This document shows positions 63,915 to 64,000 of a stretch of 64,000 nt of DNA, piece by piece. The stretch covers positions 105,647 through 169,646 of the forward strand of contig NZ_JACBFP010000006.1 in the NCBI RefSeq assembly GCF_021401085.1, read 5' to 3'. Below the pieces are notes generated by a model that was given only the letters and a program-made list of their open reading frames with translations, searched no databases and was not told the origin of the DNA. The DNA is from Chryseobacterium sp. R2A-55. Its GTDB lineage: Bacteria; Bacteroidota; Bacteroidia; Flavobacteriales; Weeksellaceae. Position numbers and translations under genes: made by a program. How positions within the stretch are numbered: position 1 is the first letter of the stretch; the number at the start of each line of letters is the position of its first letter.

Positions 63915-63924
63915 GAAAAAAAAC

Positions 63925-64000
<76 letters not shown>

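Overview
The window looks like the chromosome of a low-G+C Flavobacteriia member, most likely of the Chryseobacterium/Kaistella branch of Weeksellaceae. This rests on three things. The promoters carry the Bacteroidota -7 box TAnnTTTG and clear Shine-Dalgarno sequences are rare. Type IX secretion parts are present: a PorP/SprF protein, a DUF5103 plug-like protein and a secreted protein with a C-terminal sorting domain. The gene content is typical of that group (DUF3822 next to rsmD, fused IcmF, free-standing PASTA protein, PIF1-like helicase with a C-terminal helix-turn-helix). The species is an inference.

Layout. 1-8.9 kb: the 3' end of recJ, a GNAT-like protein, a KefF/KefC-like pair, a lipoprotein, a periplasmic GH13 enzyme, aroQ, rpsT with a tRNA-Glu behind it, a second divergent tRNA-Glu, and an amidase. 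8.9-17.8 kb: lptD, ridA plus a small membrane protein, a DegP/HtrA protease, two guanidino-group hydrolases (DDAH-like and CtlX) on either side of cutC, and a fatty-acid-hydroxylase-family membrane enzyme. 17.8-20.1 kb: the one clear accessory insertion, a DUF262/HNH-like (GmrSD-type) putative defence nuclease. 20.1-32.6 kb: mostly minus-strand housekeeping genes (icmF, glyA, rsmD, DUF3822, murI, hemW, porP/sprF, rluD-like, PASTA), with one Smr-domain gene on the plus strand. 32.7-47.2 kb: yicC, gmk, nadA, folB, lnt, a helicase, small enzymes, nfu, hemH, DUF5103, an MBL hydrolase, a thioredoxin-like protein and miaA. 47.5-55.2 kb: a two-component system followed by a CzcCBA-type metal efflux operon. 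55.2-55.9 kb: a decayed very-short-patch-repair (Vsr) endonuclease gene. 56.1-58.3 kb: tuf, tRNA-Trp, secE, nusG. 58.3-63.5 kb: a type IX-secreted esterase-like protein, aroC, two thioredoxin-fold proteins and a YkvA protein. The window ends in the 3' part of a minus-strand 5S rRNA, so an rRNA operon lies beyond the right edge.

How the parts relate. Most of the window is core metabolism and envelope biogenesis. The envelope genes form a recognisable set: LptD for lipopolysaccharide export, Lnt for lipoprotein acylation, MurI and the amidase for peptidoglycan, DegP for quality control, and the type IX components. The response regulator/kinase pair overlaps by 4 bp and sits directly upstream of the outer membrane channel, adaptor and RND pump. 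A helically phased TTTTAAG repeat lies in the gap and is a candidate operator. Many starts were moved downstream from the longest open frame because a -7 box lies inside or just before the extra N-terminal codons.

I found no complete novel multi-gene system. The best leads are the solitary DUF262 nuclease with its own terminator and upstream palindrome, the Vsr relic whose six stops fall in one unbroken frame, the phased operator of the efflux operon, a class of genes whose -7 box lies exactly 4 nt before ATG (probable leaderless mRNAs), and the divergent second tRNA-Glu with a textbook promoter.
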